Position numbers and translations under genes: made by a program. The notes beneath the pieces are model-generated. The model had not been told where the DNA came from, searched no databases, and saw nothing but the letters and a program-made list of their open reading frames with translations. This document shows, one piece after another, positions 44,427 to 55,300 of a stretch of DNA of 64,000 bases; positions within the stretch are counted from its first letter, which is position 1; each line of letters opens with the position of its first letter. This stretch comes from Aspidapion aeneum. Taxonomy: Eukaryota; Arthropoda; Insecta; Coleoptera; Brentidae. The stretch lies in NCBI GenBank assembly GCA_963576565.1, contig OY755039.1:130004140-130068139 (forward strand). The letters are read 5' to 3'.

Positions 44427-45309
44427 AACTAAAAATGTTTGTTCCTACAACTAGCTTTTCGTAAAAAGTGACTATTTTTAATTCATATTAAAGTAAGTAC
44501 ATAGGGATTTCGGAAACAGCAAGAGATAAAATTTTGGTTAAATGATTTAAAAGCTAACAAGCACAATTATATTATTTGTTTCACAGCCATCTAAATAAAA
44601 ACGGTTTTTTTAATAAATCCACATTTTCCATGATCCTTTTTATTCTCTGTCTAACCACGTATAAATCCAATATGGCGGTTATAAGAAATAACAAATTTGG
44701 ATATGGTTACAAAAAAACTAGAAAGCCTAGGAAAAATTCTTTAATGTTGTTCGATTGGCCGTAGTTCCTAATACAAAATTGCCGAATTTTATTAAATTTA
44801 TTTACAAGATGAACGAGATTTTAAAATTTTTCAAAAAACACTCCTTTTAGTTTTTGCTTGATATTTTGAAAACCCCTGTAGATTTGGTGACTGTTTTATC
44901 TGGGACATCCTGTATAATGTTTTGGTTGATATAAAGAGTATTTCGAAAAATAAATTAATTTTGACTAAAACTAAATACTTTGTAGGTAGAAACCATTTGG
45001 ACGAGTTATAAAATAGAATTAAATAAATAAAACGCATAAATAAATCTATGGACGCTTCCATATGAAAATTTCAAAAAAAATTTTAGTAAAAACATTTTTG
45101 CGATTTTTTTTTCGGCTTAATTCAGTTTGCACAGCTTTTATGCATTTTCCGAAACGTTTGGAGCTTTTGCATTTCAACTCAAATTTCGCTAATTGGGACT
45201 AAAACAGCCTAAACAAAACTAATGTAGAGTTTGTATAGAAGAGAATAACTACTCCCACTCTCTCAAAAACCAGTGCAGAAAATTTACACCTACGAAAATT
45301 ACCGATATG
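44427..45309. other. Non-coding; one TA-element end at 44,912
   Basis: CTGGGACATCCTG before TA (44,913-44,914) looks like a lone right end of a CAGGRTGTCCC element; no left partner is seen. No gene. Confidence 0.45.
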
Positions 45310-45311
45310 TA

Positions 45312-46978
45312 CAGGGTGTCCCAAATTGGGCACTTTTAGGGGGTTTAAGGTACTTCTAGGAGAGACAGAGAAAAACTGACCACGCATTGCGATCAAATTT
45401 CAAGAGAAGACTTATAGTGAAAACCGCATTTTGAAATATCGTCTCGTCTTTGAGCTACGGGGGCTTTTTGAAAAGTCTGCATTTTGGAAGGGGGTCTATA
45501 ACTTCGTTATTAGTAGAAATTTTGATTTAGAGTAAATTGCAATTTTATAGACTTTGTCACGAGCAATTCACCCACCAAATTAAATTTCAACTGTCACTTT
45601 TACTTTTTGAGATAAGACATAAAGTTGCATTTTTTTATGGAATGGCCTATATTTTAATTAATTTTCGAATTCGTCATTGAATTCTTTTCAAAATGATGTA
45701 GCATATGTCATAGGTTGATTGAGCGGTTTCGGAGATAATTCAAGTTTTTTATTTTTATCTAGTGTGCGTTAAATGACGTCATGCGCCATTGACATGAAAG
45801 CCTTGCGGTCAAATCCTACTTCAATGCACCTATAGTTTTGTTGTCTTATACTATGCAAATCAAGTTGGCTTTACGTCTTGGCGTTTTGTCATTATTTTTC
45901 AATTGTTTAAACAATTTGACATTACGCTTTGATATGAAATTATTTTGCACAAAAGCGTTTTTATTTTTATTTTGAAATATGTATCAAAACGATGAAAAGT
46001 ATGACATGTTAAAATGTTACTGGGAAAGTAATGATAATAGACAGGACGCTGGAAACTTATATCTTCAAAGGTATCCCGAACGAAGACAACCTTATACGGA
46101 TATATTTCCAAAGTTGAAACGGAACCTTGTTCAGTATGGGTCTTTTTCAAAACCGCTGGCCAAAATATATGACATAAGGATCCCTCCTTAGAGGAGATAG
46201 GCATTTTGAACATATGTTGTAAAATAGTATGAATATGATATATAAATTAGTATTTATCAAGGTTAATTCGTATTAGCTTAAGTTACTATAGTTACATAGT
46301 AGGTTGGTTTTTTTTTTTGATCTATGACGTAATGATTCTTGATAATTTTTTAATAATATCGAATTTCTATTGAGTCTGTAATTTTTGTTTCTTTTTATAA
46401 CTAGGCTTTGAGGGCCGTTAGCTAAATTATAATTTTTCCACCAGGCTTACCATATTTTTGACTGTGTAAAATAATAAAAATACTGGAGTGCCTTGACCTG
46501 CCTCAGCAGGAAATCAAAGCGCACTAGAAATAAGTGAAAAAGCTGAATATCTCCTAAACCGCTCAATCAAACTATGACATATGATACATCATTTTGAAAA
46601 GAATTCAATGACGAATTCGAAAATTAATTAAAATATAGGCCATTCCATAAGAAAAAATGCAACTTTATGTCATATCTTAAAAACTAAAAGTGACAGTTAA
46701 AATTTATTTTGGTGGGTGCATTCGTCGTAACAAAGTCTATAAAATTGCAATTTACTCTAAATTAAAATTTCCACTAATAACGAAGTTATAGATCCCCTTC
46801 CAAAATGCGGACTTTTCAAAAAGCCCCCGTAGCTCAAAGATAAGACGATATTTCAAAATGCCGTTTTCACTATAAGTCTTCTCTTGAAATTTGAGCCTCG
46901 CAATGCGTGGTCAGTTTTTCTCTGTCTCCCCTAGAAGTACCTTAAACCCCCTAAAAGTGCCCAATTTGGGACACCCTG
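45312..46978. mobile_element. Fold-back TA element with DUF4817 remnant
   Basis: CAGGGTGTCCCAAATTGGGC after TA (45,310-45,311), and the inverse ending CACCCTG before TA (46,979-46,980). The inverted arms are long, about 400 bp each (GGTTTAAGGTACTTCTAG, GACTTATAG, AACTTCGTTATTA and AATTCGTCATTGAATTCTTT all recur inverted). The unique middle (about 45,740-46,560) encodes the N-terminal domain of a transposase, which suggests an internal-deletion derivative of an autonomous element. Confidence 0.9.
45979..46191 (+). pseudogene. Truncated transposase, DUF4817-like domain
   Basis: A 70-codon ATG frame: MYQNDEKYDMLKCYWESNDN, then AGNLYLQRYPERRQPYTDIF and LKRNLVQYGSFSKP. The pattern (acidic start, MLxxY, A..LY..R.P.R..P....F..L...L...GSF.KP) matches the DUF4817 helix-turn-helix domain at the N-terminus of a large insect family of Tc1/mariner-like transposases. 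The family protein is about 350-400 residues; here it stops after the domain and no DDE part follows. The short protein could still bind DNA, but that is inference. Confidence 0.75.
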
Positions 46979-47221
46979 TACAACCCGCAGCATATTGATT
47001 TCTACGTAAATTCTACTACGATTTACTATTGAAAATGGAAATACTTTTCAGAAAGGAAATTGAAAACGCCGCGGCCCAATGTAACAAGATACTACTACTA
47101 TGTCGGTTTAGAACGTTTTTCTACGTTGTCCGACGCCTATTCTCCACCTTCGCCGATCCTGACAGTCATCTTCCGTCAGGTTTTTTTGACTCATTGATTT
47201 TTGGATTGACTGTTGTCATTC

Positions 47222-48190
47222 CAGTTTAGGACGCCCTCTTTTTCTGCGCCCTATTGGTTGCCATTCTAGGACCTGCTTTGGTAATCTTTCGTCGCTCATC
47301 CGTTGTACATGGCCGTACCATATCAGTTGCCTTTTAGTCATGTCATCCGTTATGCTTCCCTCGATTCCCATTCTTTCCTTTATGATCTGATTTATTATAT
47401 GATCTGTTCTAGATATTCTCATTGATCTTCTTATTGCATCCCTTTCGATACTTTCCATTTTTGCTTTGTATTTTTCTGTTACGCGACAAGTCTTTATTCC
47501 ATATAACAGCGTGCTTTTCACCATTGTTTCATATATGTTAAATTTTCATTCTTTTTTATCTCTCTGCTTCATAAAATACTGTTAAGACAACCAATAACCT
47601 TTTTTGCTTTTACTATTCTTTTTTCCAGTTCTTTACAGTCTGTTCCTGTCCTATCAAATGTGACACCCAAGTATACATACTCATTACATGGAGATATTGT
47701 TTGTCCATTTTCTAGTTCTATTCACTTGATTCGTTTCCAATACATAAGTACTGTGTCTTGTCCACGTTCACTGTTAACCCCCACTTCTGGTATTCTTCCG
47801 TTAACTTTCTCATCATATACTCCATGTCTTCTTTATCATTAGCTACAATTACTTGGTCGTCAGCAAACTGTAGTGTGTATATGGTAAATCGGTCGTTAAG
47901 TTGTATTCCCATGCCGTGTACTTTGCGTTTCCAGTTTTTTAGAGCTACTGCGATATATATTTTAAAAAGAGTTGGAGAGATACAACATCCCTGTCTCAAG
48001 CCTTTCGTTACCAGGAATTCTTTTGAAAGTCAATTTCCAATTTTAATTTTAGATTTTGACCCTTTGTATAGTTCTTTTATCGCTTTTATGTATGTATGAT
48101 TGATATTAGTCTGCTCTAACACTGTCCATAATTTTTCTACTGGAACGGTATCATATGCTTTTTGTATATATTTTTGGCGCTCCTTTTTTC
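47222..48190 (-). pseudogene. LINE (RTE-like) reverse transcriptase remnant
   Basis: Read on the minus strand: KAYDTVPVEKLW (48,142-48,161), a stop, then GLRQGCCISPTLFKIYI, LYTLQFADDQ-type catalytic box (FADD at about 47,853-47,870), EYQKWGLTVNVDKT, and in other frames EYVYLGVTFDRTGTD and STLLYGIKTCRVTEK. It ends at RRKRGRPKLE. The order is that of the palm-thumb and C-terminal part of RTE-like non-LTR retrotransposon ORFs. At least one stop and two frameshifts. The endonuclease domain is absent, a usual 5' truncation. Confidence 0.87.
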
Positions 48191-48328
48191 AATTACTTGT
48201 TTGAGACAAAAAACGTTATCACTACAAGATCTGCCTGCACGATCGTGCACTCGCGCAGGAAGATCGTGTAACGAGATGCGGTTTTTATATTATTGGCCAG
48301 TCATTAAAGCGAAAAAAAGACCCCTAGT

Positions 48329-48624
48329 TTGCAAAAGGTGGTGAAGTCGCGATTTTGATATGCTGTTCACATTGGAGTCCTAAAAAAAATTGAGTTTTTG
48401 AACTTGGCTGGCTCCCTCCGCCACCTTGGATTAAGTGTGCACGAAAAGCCTTTTTTAAAAGTTTTAAACAAAATTTGAAGACAAACCCTTTTTGTGCACA
48501 CTAAATCCAAGATGGCGGGGGAGGCTCCCTCCTCCACAACGTCGAAAACTCAAATTTGTTTTTAGGACTCCAATATCAACAACATAATAATATGTCAAAA
48601 TCGCAACTATACCACCTTTTGCAA
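48329..48624. mobile_element. Fold-back element, ~300 bp
   Basis: TTGCAAAAGGTGGT at 48,329 is inverted at the right end. The arms continue through GTCGCGATTTTGA, GGAGTCCTAAAAA and TGTGCACGAAAA-like segments, so nearly the whole element pairs with itself around about 48,475. Confidence 0.75.
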
Positions 48625-48786
48625 GCGAAAATTCCATAATGACGACTATATAAGTAGTTTCAAAAATCAAGCCCGGGATATGATTACTTCTTATATTTTA
48701 TAAAATTTGGTATTTCCTTCAAATATTCTTTGCCAAAAGAGTACAAAACATACAAATTGTGAAAGGCTTTCGCGGCCATCGTCCAA

Positions 48787-48969
48787 TGGTGGGTGTGCTT
48801 TCGGGCTGTTCGGCCGTCGTCGTTGGAAATTCGTTCTCGACGTTTTCGAGCCTTCGAGAAGCCGACAAACAGTCAACATCTCCTGAAGATGCCATCCACT
48901 CGAGATGGCGAAACGTCGAGAACGAATTTCCAACGACGACGGCCGAACAGCCCGAAAGCACACCCACCA
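48787..48969. mobile_element. Perfect 59-bp inverted repeat, Penelope-like end
   Basis: Left arm 48,787-48,845 and right arm 48,911-48,969 are exact inverses over 59 bases. They contain TGGTGGGTGTGCTTTCGGGC and CGTTCTCGACGTTT. The 65-bp loop contains CCTGAAGATGCCATC and GATGGCGAAAC. GAAACGTCG preceded by such a stem is characteristic of Penelope-like retroelement ends, which are known to carry hammerhead ribozymes. No reverse transcriptase of that kind is seen nearby. Confidence 0.6.
48879..48921 (+). ncRNA. Hammerhead-ribozyme-like motif
   Basis: The parts occur in order: TCTC (48,879-48,882, stem I strand), CTGAAGA (48,883-48,889, fits the CUGANGA core), one extra T, GCCATC (48,891-48,896), a 7-base loop, GATGGC (48,904-48,909, perfect stem II), GAAA (48,910-48,913), CGTC (stem III with cleavage after C 48,917) and GAGA (48,918-48,921, pairing with TCTC). 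This is the minimal type I layout known from Penelope-like elements and retrozymes. The ACGT stem III is too short to close alone, which in those families is solved by dimers. The extra T between core and stem II is unusual and may abolish activity. Confidence 0.5.
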
Positions 48970-49268
48970 GTACAAAACATTCTTATGTCAAAGAACTTGT
49001 TTTACTGGCAATCTGTTTAATGAATCTTATATCTAGAAAAAAAACTATAAATATCTCGATAAATATTATAAAGTAAAAAAAGGCCAAAATATGGTAAGAC
49101 AAAATTATAATAATAGCTTTAGTTTAGCTCTAATTAGGACTAATTTTTGAAGGCACAGTGTACCTGCCTGCCATAAGCAAAAGATAAGTGGATATCTTTA
49201 TGACCAAAAATTTTTGTGGAAAAATATAATTATTGTATTTAGGCACGTAGTTTTTGATAATTACTCGA

Positions 49269-49304
49269 TATAAAAATCATTTGCTGTTAGTTAAACTTTG
49301 CAGT
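49269..49304 (+). promoter_or_regulatory. TATA box and initiator of the secreted-peptide gene
   Basis: TATAAAAA (49,269-49,276) is followed at the right distance by TTGCAGTTT, whose A at 49,302 sits about 33 bases after the first T, close to an arthropod initiator (TCAGT type). The predicted leader of about 56 bases contains no ATG before the start codon at 49,358. Confidence 0.55.
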
Positions 49305-49357
49305 TTAAACACAGAAACACTTTAAAAACCTTAAACCAAAGACTAAAAAAACTTAAA

Positions 49358-52300
49358 ATGGAATTCAAAGTAATTTTCACTCTTTTAGTACTGTGCTTTG
49401 CTGCAACAGTAAGCGGTAAGAACTAATTTATTTATTTACCTACTCGCATGCGGTAAAGTTATTACTTTACTTTATGTAATAGTTATTTAAACAACAAGGT
49501 TTGAAAACGACTCTTTGCACACGATCGAGACAGTTTGGTAGACCGAGCCGAAGGCGAGGTCTACAAGTCGAGGGAGTGTGCAAAGAGGTTTTCAAACGAG
49601 TTTTTTACAATATTTTTTATACGACTTGTTTTTATTTCCGACATTTTTACAACAAAACTTAAAAAATTCAACAATTTTTTGACGTATCTAATCAACAAAA
49701 CATACGAGCAGTGACGGTTGCTACGGAACTAAGCCAACTTATATTGATGGGTGACAACAACAAAAATCACAATGACGGGAGACCCGTATGCAGAAATGAC
49801 ATAGGCGTGCGCAAAAATGACATAAGCGTGTGCAAAACGTTTTGCACACAGCGTGCGCAAAATGCCATTTTCAGATCGTGTTCTCCGTGCGCAAAACCCC
49901 CTTTTACAAGACAGTCGTATAAAAAGTTACTTTACCGCTCCGCGTCGTTCGGCCAACTGCCGTCGCGTGCGGTAAAGTATTACTTTCAGCACTTGTTAGG
50001 TAAATAAGGATTACCCACTCGCGTGCGGTAAAGTTATTACTTTACCGCACGCGCACCACTTAGAAACCTCAGCAACGCGTCAATAAGACAGCTTCAGTAT
50101 TTGTTTACATTTCAATTTCGTCTAATTTGACATGTTTGTTTATAAATTTCATTTAATTTTTTGAAAAAAAAAGGTACTCATAGGTAAAATATACTACCGA
50201 ACACATGCGGAAAATGTCTTCACCACTCTTGACGGCTTGACCAAATTCCGCTCCGCGTCGTTCGACAACTGCCGTTACGGGCGATAAAGTATCACTTTCC
50301 ACACTTGTTAGGTAAATAACTATAACCTACTTGCGTGCGGTAAAGTAATTACTTTACGGCACGCGCACCACTTAGAAACCTTAGTAACGCGTCAATAAGA
50401 TAGCTTCAATGCTTGTTTAAATTTAGCTGATTTGACATGTTTATTTAAAAAAATTTTGCAGCTGGTCGAGAATGGTCAAACAATCAACATTAATCAATCA
50501 ATCAACACCCTACATTTCGTTTTATGTTTCATAAAGAAAAACTTTTACGTACCTTTTAACTTCAAAACACTGAAAGATGACTAGAGTTTTTGTCTATTAA
50601 AGACCAAATTCAAAATATACCGGGTGGGCCAAAAAAAAACGGATTTTTTTTTTCACTATAACTTTTGAGCTGTACAATCTATTTAAATGGGACAAGCTGT
50701 ACTTGGCAGAGAATTATTTAGAGTTTTGACTAAATATATTTTTTTGTCCGCGATCTTAAAATCCAAAATGGCGGAAGAAATTAAATTGTACCCTTCAAAG
50801 ATGCTCGTTTATTCTTGTGTTGCGAACACGTATTAATTATTTTTTAAATTAGTAAAAAAGCTGCGTTTTTGCCAGGCACAACGACGTATAAGTCAGCAAA
50901 ATCGATTCAGGGGTTCTAAAAGAAAATATTTTTGTTTCAATCATATTATACCATTGTCTTGCCAATCATGTCTGCATTTATTTCCTTATAAAATCATTAC
51001 TACTGAACCGATTTTAATAAAATAAAAAACATCCTGGTGATAATTGATTGCGTTTTAAAGTTCATGATAAAAGTTTATCGCCATCTAAAAGTTTAAGACG
51101 GCGGACAGAATCATACATGATCCTTCAAAATGGCGTATTTATTCTTATTTTCAAAAATGTTTTAGCGTTTTTAATATTTATAGAAAAGCACTACCTTTTC
51201 TCCATATAACGGTGTGATGGTTCTCAAAAAAATCTATTTTTGTTTCAACCAGATTATACGATTGCATTGCCAATCCTGTCTGCATTCAATTTCTTATAAA
51301 TTCGTTATTACTAAACCGATTTTAGCGAAATAAAAAAAAATATGGTGAGAATTGAATGCTCTTTGAAGATTATGATCGAAATTTTCCGCCATCTTGAAAT
51401 TTAAGATGTCGGACAAAATTATACTTGTTTCTTCAAAATTTTGTGTTTATTCTAGGTTTTCTAAAAATTATTTTAGCTTATTTTAAAATATTATTTCACA
51501 GTATTTTAATAATAAGTAGTATTTTTATATCAATAAAAAAAAACATTTTCAAAAAATAAGAATAAACACGCTATTTTGAAGAATCAAGAATGACATCTTA
51601 AATTCTAAGATAGCGGCAAATTTCGATTACAATTTATCAAGAGCAATCAATTCTTACCATGATTTTTTTTATTTCACTAAAATCGGTTCGGAAACAATGA
51701 ATTTGAAGGCAGAAAAGATTGGCGATGCAATCGTAAAATCTGTAAAACAATAGCTGAAACAAAATAGATTTATTGAGAACCACCACAACGATTTACTAAT
51801 TTGTACCTCGTTATATGGGGAAGAGTAGTGTAGTCATAAAAAAAAAATCGGAAAATAAGAATAAACACGCCATTTTATAGAATCAAGTATAATTCTGTCC
51901 GCCATCTTAAACTTTTAGATGACGATGAACTTCTGATCTTTAAAAAAAAACAATTCTCACCAGGACGTTTTTTATTTTATTAAAATCGGTTCAGTAGTAA
52001 GAAATTTATAAGGAAATAAATGCAGACTTGATTGGCAAGGCAATAGTATAAAATGTAAAATAATAGTTGAAAGAAAAATAATTTAATAATAAACACTGAA
52101 CCGGTTTTGCTGATTTGTACCTTGTTGTGCGTGGCACGAACGCGGCTTTTTTACTAATTTAAAAAAATAAATAAAGCATGTTCGCAACACAAGAATAAAC
52201 GAGCATTTTTGAAGGGTACAATTTAATTTTGTCCGCCATCTTGTATTTTGAAATGGCGGAAAAAAATATGTTTAGTCAAAACTCTGATTAATTCTCTGCC

Positions 52301-55300
52301 AAGTGCAGCTTGTCCCATCAACATCGATGGTATAGTTCAAAAGTTATAGCGAAAAAAAATTGTCCGGTTTTTTTGGCCCACCCGGTATAGCGGCCTTATC
52401 CAATTTTTTCCAAGAAAACGGACTACTACGTTTTATTGGCTTTGTAATTTAAGTAATAGATATTTTAGGAAAGTTTATAGGCGAAAAAAAAAGCTTTTTA
52501 TTTTTAACTTTCGTTATTGTGGTAGAAAAAAAATAAAAAATCGTCTACCAAAAATATTCTAAACATACCTGTCAAGTTTTTTCAAAATCAATCCAACCGC
52601 ACTAGATGCTGTGACAGAGACACGGTATAAATTTACGGACCGTGACAGAGAGACATACAGTAAAGTCCTGATATAGTGAACTCGAAGATTGAACGGAAAC
52701 TGGTTCGCTATATCCGAGGCTTACTCTAAGAAGATATATTGTAACCCTAAGTAATTTTTTTTGTTGTTTATTTTGAACGGGGGTAGCTATAAGCGAGTGT
52801 TCATTATAAACGGGTTGGCTCCATATCCAAACTTCACTGTAATTTTTTCGAAAATTTTCTGTTTTTCTGATTTTTTGTATTGTGAGTTAAATACACATAA
52901 AAAATGTTGTAAAATAGTTTTTTTATCACATTTTGTAATTTGTCGGAACTTGTCAAAAAGGCGCATCGCAAAAAGTCAGTCGCGATAAGTTTGATAGATA
53001 CAAAATTTATGTGCGTTTCATTATTTTTAATTTAGTAACAACATGATACGTAATATCAACGAATTCCTTGATTGATTTTATTGTTTTTCAGCCGATGAAA
53101 AAAATACATTGAAAAATCATTGAATCAATGAACAGATTTATTAATTTAATTTTTTTTATTATTAACTGAGCATTTCATTTCAAACAATAACACTCTTGAT
53201 GGGTTTTTCTTCAACGGTTTATGAGATATCGACTCTTTTGAGGAAACCGATAGTAGGATTTGTAATATAAAAACCCAGTATTGAAAAAGAAACTGACTCC
53301 TTTTGAATGCTTTTGGTTTGAACCTAGTAAGACTAATAACAAAAAACTTTTCTTCTGGGAAAATTTATAAAGATAGACCCTGTACACCGTACACCTAATT
53401 TACAAAATTAGATTGCATTTCAATGTTATTCTATCAGTCATGTCAATACCGTATCAGATTTTTATGAAATTAGCTGTACATTTCGTTTTTTCTGTGAATA
53501 GATAAAGAAATTTGTATCATAACAAAAACATTTCATGTAAAAAAAAGCCAAGTACGCGAAAATGGCATTCCGTAAAAAGAATTGAGATAAAAGTAAAGCC
53601 AAGTTCTCCAATAAAAATTTCAAAATGAAAGGTTCTTACTAGTTTGGATATATTTTTTTAAACTTTGCTATTACAGCCAAACTTCTCTTCTTTATGTTCA
53701 ATTTAGCACTATGCCTAAGAGTCATTTACATTTCTATATTTTCTAAAGAAATTTCCAAACTAGTAAGAACCTTTCATTTTAGAATTTGTATTGGAGAACT
53801 TGGCTTTACTTTGCATGAAATGTTTTTGTTATGATTTCACTTCTTTTTTAAAGGAATTGAATAATATTTAATTTTTAAAGTAGTAAAATATGCGGAATAT
53901 TGTTCAAAACTTTTGCTGCTTACTTAAAATTTTGAGGTTTTTTAATGTTTTCATAATGTTTTATCATAGTTCCTATCCGCCTTCCAAAGCTCAGCTCTCT
54001 AGCGTTTCTGAAAGTAGACAATGTTACTTTTACATAAGTTTACATGTACAGGGGAGGGATGTAAATTAAAATGTTCCTGTTTTTAAATTTTTTCCTATAG
54101 TTTTATCATAGTTTCTATCAGTCTTCCAATGCTCAGCTCTCTAGCTCTTCTCGAAGTGGGTACTGTTACTTTTACATAACTTTACATTTATAGGGGAGGA
54201 AAGAAAATTTTGGGGTTTTTAATTTTTTCCCATGGTTTCATCATTTCTATCAGCCTTTCAAAGCTCAGCTCTCTAGCGTTTCTGGAAGTAGGCAATGTTA
54301 CTTTTATATAAATTTACATTTATAGGAGAGGGAAGTAAATCGGTGTTTGTAAATTTTTTGCTAAAGTTTTATCATAGTGTCTTTCAGTCTTAAAGAGCTC
54401 CTTTTCCATAACTTTACATTTATAGGGGAGGGAAGTAAATTAGAATTTTGGGGTGTTTTAGTTTTTTTTATAGCTTTATCATAGTTATACTATCGGCCTT
54501 CCAAAGCTCAGCTCACTAGCGTGTCTGGAAGTGGGCAATGTTATTTTACATAACTTTACATTTCTAGGGAAGGGAAGTAAAATAGAATTTGGGGTGTTTA
54601 ATTTTTTCCTATAGTTTTATCATAGTTCCTATCAGTCTGCCAAAGCTCAGCTCTCTAGCATTTCTGAAAGTGGGCAATGTTAGTTTTACATAACTTTACA
54701 TGTATAAGGGAGGGGAATAAATTAGAACTTTGGGGTTTTTTGTTTTTTTTTTTCAGGGGTTTGGTTATAATTTCTATCAGTCTGCCAAATTTCAGCTTTG
54801 TAGCGTGTCTGAAAGTACAGTAGAATTTTGATGATCTATACATGAGTGAGTGGCAATTTCGCGTTTTTTGAAATTTCGTAACTACTTTACTCCTTTATGG
54901 AAATCCATGAAACATGGAGGGGTTGTTAACTCTATGAAGAGTTACGACTCTGCAAAGTTTGAGATTCATAGCTCATTCCAAAGTAGAGGTTTAGATAGGT
55001 CAAATATGGGCTGAAATGTTTCAAGAAAAGATGGTACGGCAGCGCGAACTTGGCGAGGCACTGCCGTGTCCTCAAATTTTTGGCAAATGAAAAGATCAAC
55101 ATTTGTAACACGTATTAATATTCTTGCTCACGTTGGAAAGGTTTGAGTTATTTCTTTTGATTTTTGTTGTAAAGTGGGGGCATTTTACATTTCGTCGCCT
55201 TAATGCAGAACTATTCTATGTCCAGTTTCCCCATTTTTCGTTTTTTTGTGCGGAAACGTATGTGATGTAACATTCCCACCATCCATTCGACCAATTTAAG

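Noticed and set aside
48691..49076. Frames rich in Arg/Ser on both strands around 48.8 kb
   Set aside because: They read through the inverted repeat with the hammerhead-like motif and appear in several frames at once.
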